Shown here: positions 61,936 to 64,000 of the stretch, one piece after another | How the letters are laid out: the number at the start of each line of letters is the position of its first letter | Numbering within the stretch: position 1 is the first letter of the stretch | From: Pseudoalteromonas spongiae UST010723-006 | GTDB taxonomy: Bacteria > Pseudomonadota > Gammaproteobacteria > Enterobacterales > Alteromonadaceae | NCBI RefSeq assembly: GCF_000238255.3 | Contig: NZ_CP011039.1 | Span: forward strand, 1,723,001-1,787,000 | DNA: 64,000 nucleotides | Direction: 5' to 3' | The notes under the pieces: generated by a model | Database searches by the model: none | What the model was told of the DNA's origin: nothing | Seen by the model: only the letters and a program-made list of their open reading frames with translations | Position numbers and translations under genes: made by a program

Positions 61936-64000
61936 TTAAGCGAGTTCTTGTCTGAGCTCTTTTGCTGCGGTTACCATGTTTTTAAGTGCTGCTTGGGTTT
62001 CTTGCCAGCCACGGGTTTTTAAACCGCAATCTGGATTTATCCAAAGGCGCTCCACCGGCACTTTCTTCGCTGCCTCTTTCATCAACTGTTTAATCCAGGT
62101 TACCTCTGGAATATTCGGGCTGTGAATATCGTAAACGCCAGGTCCTATCTCATTTGGATAATCAAAATCTTCAAATGCGTTAAGCAATTCCATATTTGAA
62201 CGCGACGTTTCAATGGTAATTACGTCTGCATCCATATCGGCAATCGCCGCGATAATATCGTTAAATTCGGCATAACACATATGGGTATGAATTTGCGTGC
62301 TGTCGCTTACGCCAGATGCCGATACACGAAACGCATACGCCGCCCAGTTTAAATAGTCTTGCCACTTTGATGCTTTTAAAGGCAACCCTTCACGAAATGC
62401 AGGTTCATCAATTTGAATAATGTTTATGCCCGCTTTTTCTAAATCAACCACTTCGTCGCGCAGCGCCAGCGCTATTTGATTGGCAATGATTGGTTTTGCT
62501 AGATCATCGCGGATAAATGACCAAAACAAAATCGTTACAGGGCCTGTTAACATGCCTTTCATCTGTTTGTTAGTGAGTGATTGTGCATATTCGGTCCAGT
62601 TAACCGTCATCGGGTGTTTACGGCTAATATCGCCCCAAATAATCGGTGGTTTAACACAGCGTGAGCCATACGATTGCACCCAGCCAAATTGTGTAAAGGC
62701 AAAGCCTTCGAGCAATTCACCAAAATACTCCACCATATCGTTACGCTCTGCTTCGCCGTGAACTAGCACATCGAGGTCAACAGCTTCTTGCTGTGCTACG
62801 GCATAAGAAATCTCATTTTGCATTTGAGCCGTGTAATCGGCTTCGCTAATATTCCCGGCTTTAAAATCGCGACGCGCCTTACGGATAGCCGTTGTTTGCG
62901 GGAAAGAGCCAATAGTAGTCGTTGGTAAAATAGGTAAACCAAGCGCTTGCTTTTGAACCAACTGACGTTTAGCAAAAGGGCTCGTACGCTCACCATCTTG
63001 CTTGGTTAGGCTATCAAGGCGTAACTTCACTGCGGCATCGTTTACACGAAGCGATTTAGCACGCGCTTTCACTGGCGCTGAATAATCAATGAGCGAAGTT
63101 ATATCCCCCGACAGCAAGGCCTGTTTCAATAACGATAATTCGTGCCCTTTTTGTTTTGCAAATGCAAGCCAGGATTTAATTTCACCATCAAGCGTTGTTT
63201 CTAAGGCTAAATCAACAGGCGTATGCAACAACGAACACGAAGGCGCTAACCAAACATGCTCACGTGATGAAACCACCGATTGTATTTGGTTGAAAACCGC
63301 TTCGAGATCCGTTTTCCAAATATTACGGCCGTTGATAACACCTAAAGACAATACTTTATCTTTAGCTATGCGCTCGTTAATGTTATCTATATCTTGCGCT
63401 TCGGCAACCAAATCAAAATGCACGCCGTCTACTGGGTACGCTGCAATATCATCTAGGTAATTTTCTACTGAACCAAAATACGTTGCCAGCAGCAGCTTTA
63501 CACCTTGTCCTTGCAGTTTATTAAAACTGGCTGTGAGCGCATATAGGTATTCTGGTGTTAGTTCTAACGCTAAAATAGGCTCATCTATTTGCACCCATTC
63601 AACACCTAAATCAGCTAATTTACTCAATACATGTTGATACGCTGTCAGTAGACGTGGCAGCAGGGCCAACTTATCAAATTCGCCGACAGTTTTTGCCAAA
63701 TGCAAATAAGTTACCGGACCAACCAACATAGGTTTCACCTGATGACCGAGCGCTTGCGCTTCTTTTACCTGATCAAACAGCTCTGTAAAGCTAATTTCAA
63801 ATGTTTGATTTTCAGTCAGTTCAGGTACGATGTAGTGATAGTTGGTATTAAACCACTTGGTCATTTCACTTGCAGCGCATGCACAACCAGACGGTGCTCT
63901 GCCGCGCCCAATGCGAAATAAGGTGTCTAAATCTACCGTTTGTGTTTCATTTTGGTGACGCCTTGGTACCACGCCGAACAGCAAAGAGGTACTAAGTACA
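61936..64000 (-). CDS. metE: Cobalamin-independent methionine synthase, partial (N-terminus outside window)
   Basis: MetE transfers a methyl group from 5-methyltetrahydropteroyl-triglutamate to homocysteine. About 688 residues are present and the frame is open to the edge; comparison with E. coli (753 residues) suggests about 75 N-terminal residues are missing. Visible are [12 protein letters not shown], the C-terminal [25 protein letters not shown] and the zinc site [11 protein letters not shown] (His, Cys), with a further Cys in [13 protein letters not shown]. The upstream control region is not in the window. Confidence 0.97.
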   Translation of the reverse strand, partial: VLSTSLLFGVVPRRHQNETQTVDLDTLFRIGRGRAPSGCACAASEMTKWFNTNYHYIVPELTENQTFEISFTELFDQVKEAQALGHQVKPMLVGPVTYLHLAKTVGEFDKLALLPRLLTAYQHVLSKLADLGVEWVQIDEPILALELTPEYLYALTASFNKLQGQGVKLLLATYFGSVENYLDDIAAYPVDGVHFDLVAEAQDIDNINERIAKDKVLSLGVINGRNIWKTDLEAVFNQIQSVVSSREHVWLAPSCSLLHTPVDLALETTLDGEIKSWLAFAKQKGHELSLLKQALLSGDITSLIDYSAPVKARAKSLRVNDAAVKLRLDSLTKQDGERTSPFAKRQLVQKQALGLPILPTTTIGSFPQTTAIRKARRDFKAGNISEADYTAQMQNEISYAVAQQEAVDLDVLVHGEAERNDMVEYFGELLEGFAFTQFGWVQSYGSRCVKPPIIWGDISRKHPMTVNWTEYAQSLTNKQMKGMLTGPVTILFWSFIRDDLAKPIIANQIALALRDEVVDLEKAGINIIQIDEPAFREGLPLKASKWQDYLNWAAYAFRVSASGVSDSTQIHTHMCYAEFNDIIAAIADMDADVITIETSRSNMELLNAFEDFDYPNEIGPGVYDIHSPNIPEVTWIKQLMKEAAKKVPVERLWINPDCGLKTRGWQETQAALKNMVTAAKELRQELA

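Overview
The window is a stretch of chromosome from a marine-type gammaproteobacterium. It is AT-leaning, and its gene content (NagX/NagK chitobiose-type amino-sugar genes, NhaD antiporter, MksFEB condensin, M2 and M9 peptidases, DUF5916 outer-membrane protein, Na+-coupled phosphate and amino-acid transporters) points to Alteromonadales, most likely near Pseudoalteromonas. That placement is inference from family content and sequence resemblance, not a computed phylogeny.

Layout. 0-2 kb: pheS and the 5' part of pheT (minus strand). 2-8.3 kb: hda, a DUF2066 exported protein, an eight-gene tRNA array (Gly/Cys/Leu, partly duplicated, with two broken tRNA-Gly pieces), then pgsA, uvrC and uvrY. This is the same neighbourhood as uvrY-uvrC-pgsA-glyW-cysT-leuZ of E. 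coli. 8.6-18.3 kb: Na/Pi cotransporter, DUF5916 outer-membrane protein, cysK, a small lipoprotein, fadE and an M2 peptidyl-dipeptidase. 18.5-23.6 kb: a tight minus-strand run of metC, ABC-2 exporter, kinase-like protein, PH-domain protein and beta-barrel protein, headed by a MetJ operator. 23.7-29.2 kb: nudC and the GlcNAc genes nagB, nagX, nagA and nagK, with two matching LacI-type palindromes. 29.8-42.8 kb: CBS protein, CheY-like regulator, a small unrecognised ORF, a 2OG oxygenase, an HExxH lipoprotein, sbcB-rof, an NIT-domain chemoreceptor, a hydroxyisobutyrate-type dehydrogenase, ldhA, a MarC protein, an NSS transporter and a phosphopantetheinyl transferase. 42.7-45.7 kb: lysC under a lysine riboswitch, and nhaD. 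45.9-50.5 kb: mksF-mksE-mksB condensin operon. 50.6-55 kb: YhhN, a DUF2235 hydrolase and a small accessory island with repeats, two minus-strand genes and an integron attC-like site. 55-64 kb: MFS transporter, pyrC, an M9 collagenase-like lipoprotein, a GAF-GGDEF-EAL protein and metE, cut by the window end.

How parts work together. GlcNAc is phosphorylated (NagK), deacetylated (NagA) and deaminated (NagB); NagX is a membrane protein of the same pathway. metC, metE, cysK and lysC are sulfur/aspartate-family amino-acid genes, with visible control by a MetJ box (metC) and a riboswitch (lysC). The M2 and M9 peptidases and the HExxH lipoprotein suggest a protein-scavenging lifestyle.

The least explained parts are the 52.3-55 kb island (attC-like site, inverted composite repeats, orphan genes), the stand-alone MksFEB operon, the MetJ-headed six-gene run, and two copies of a roughly 160-bp palindromic repeat.
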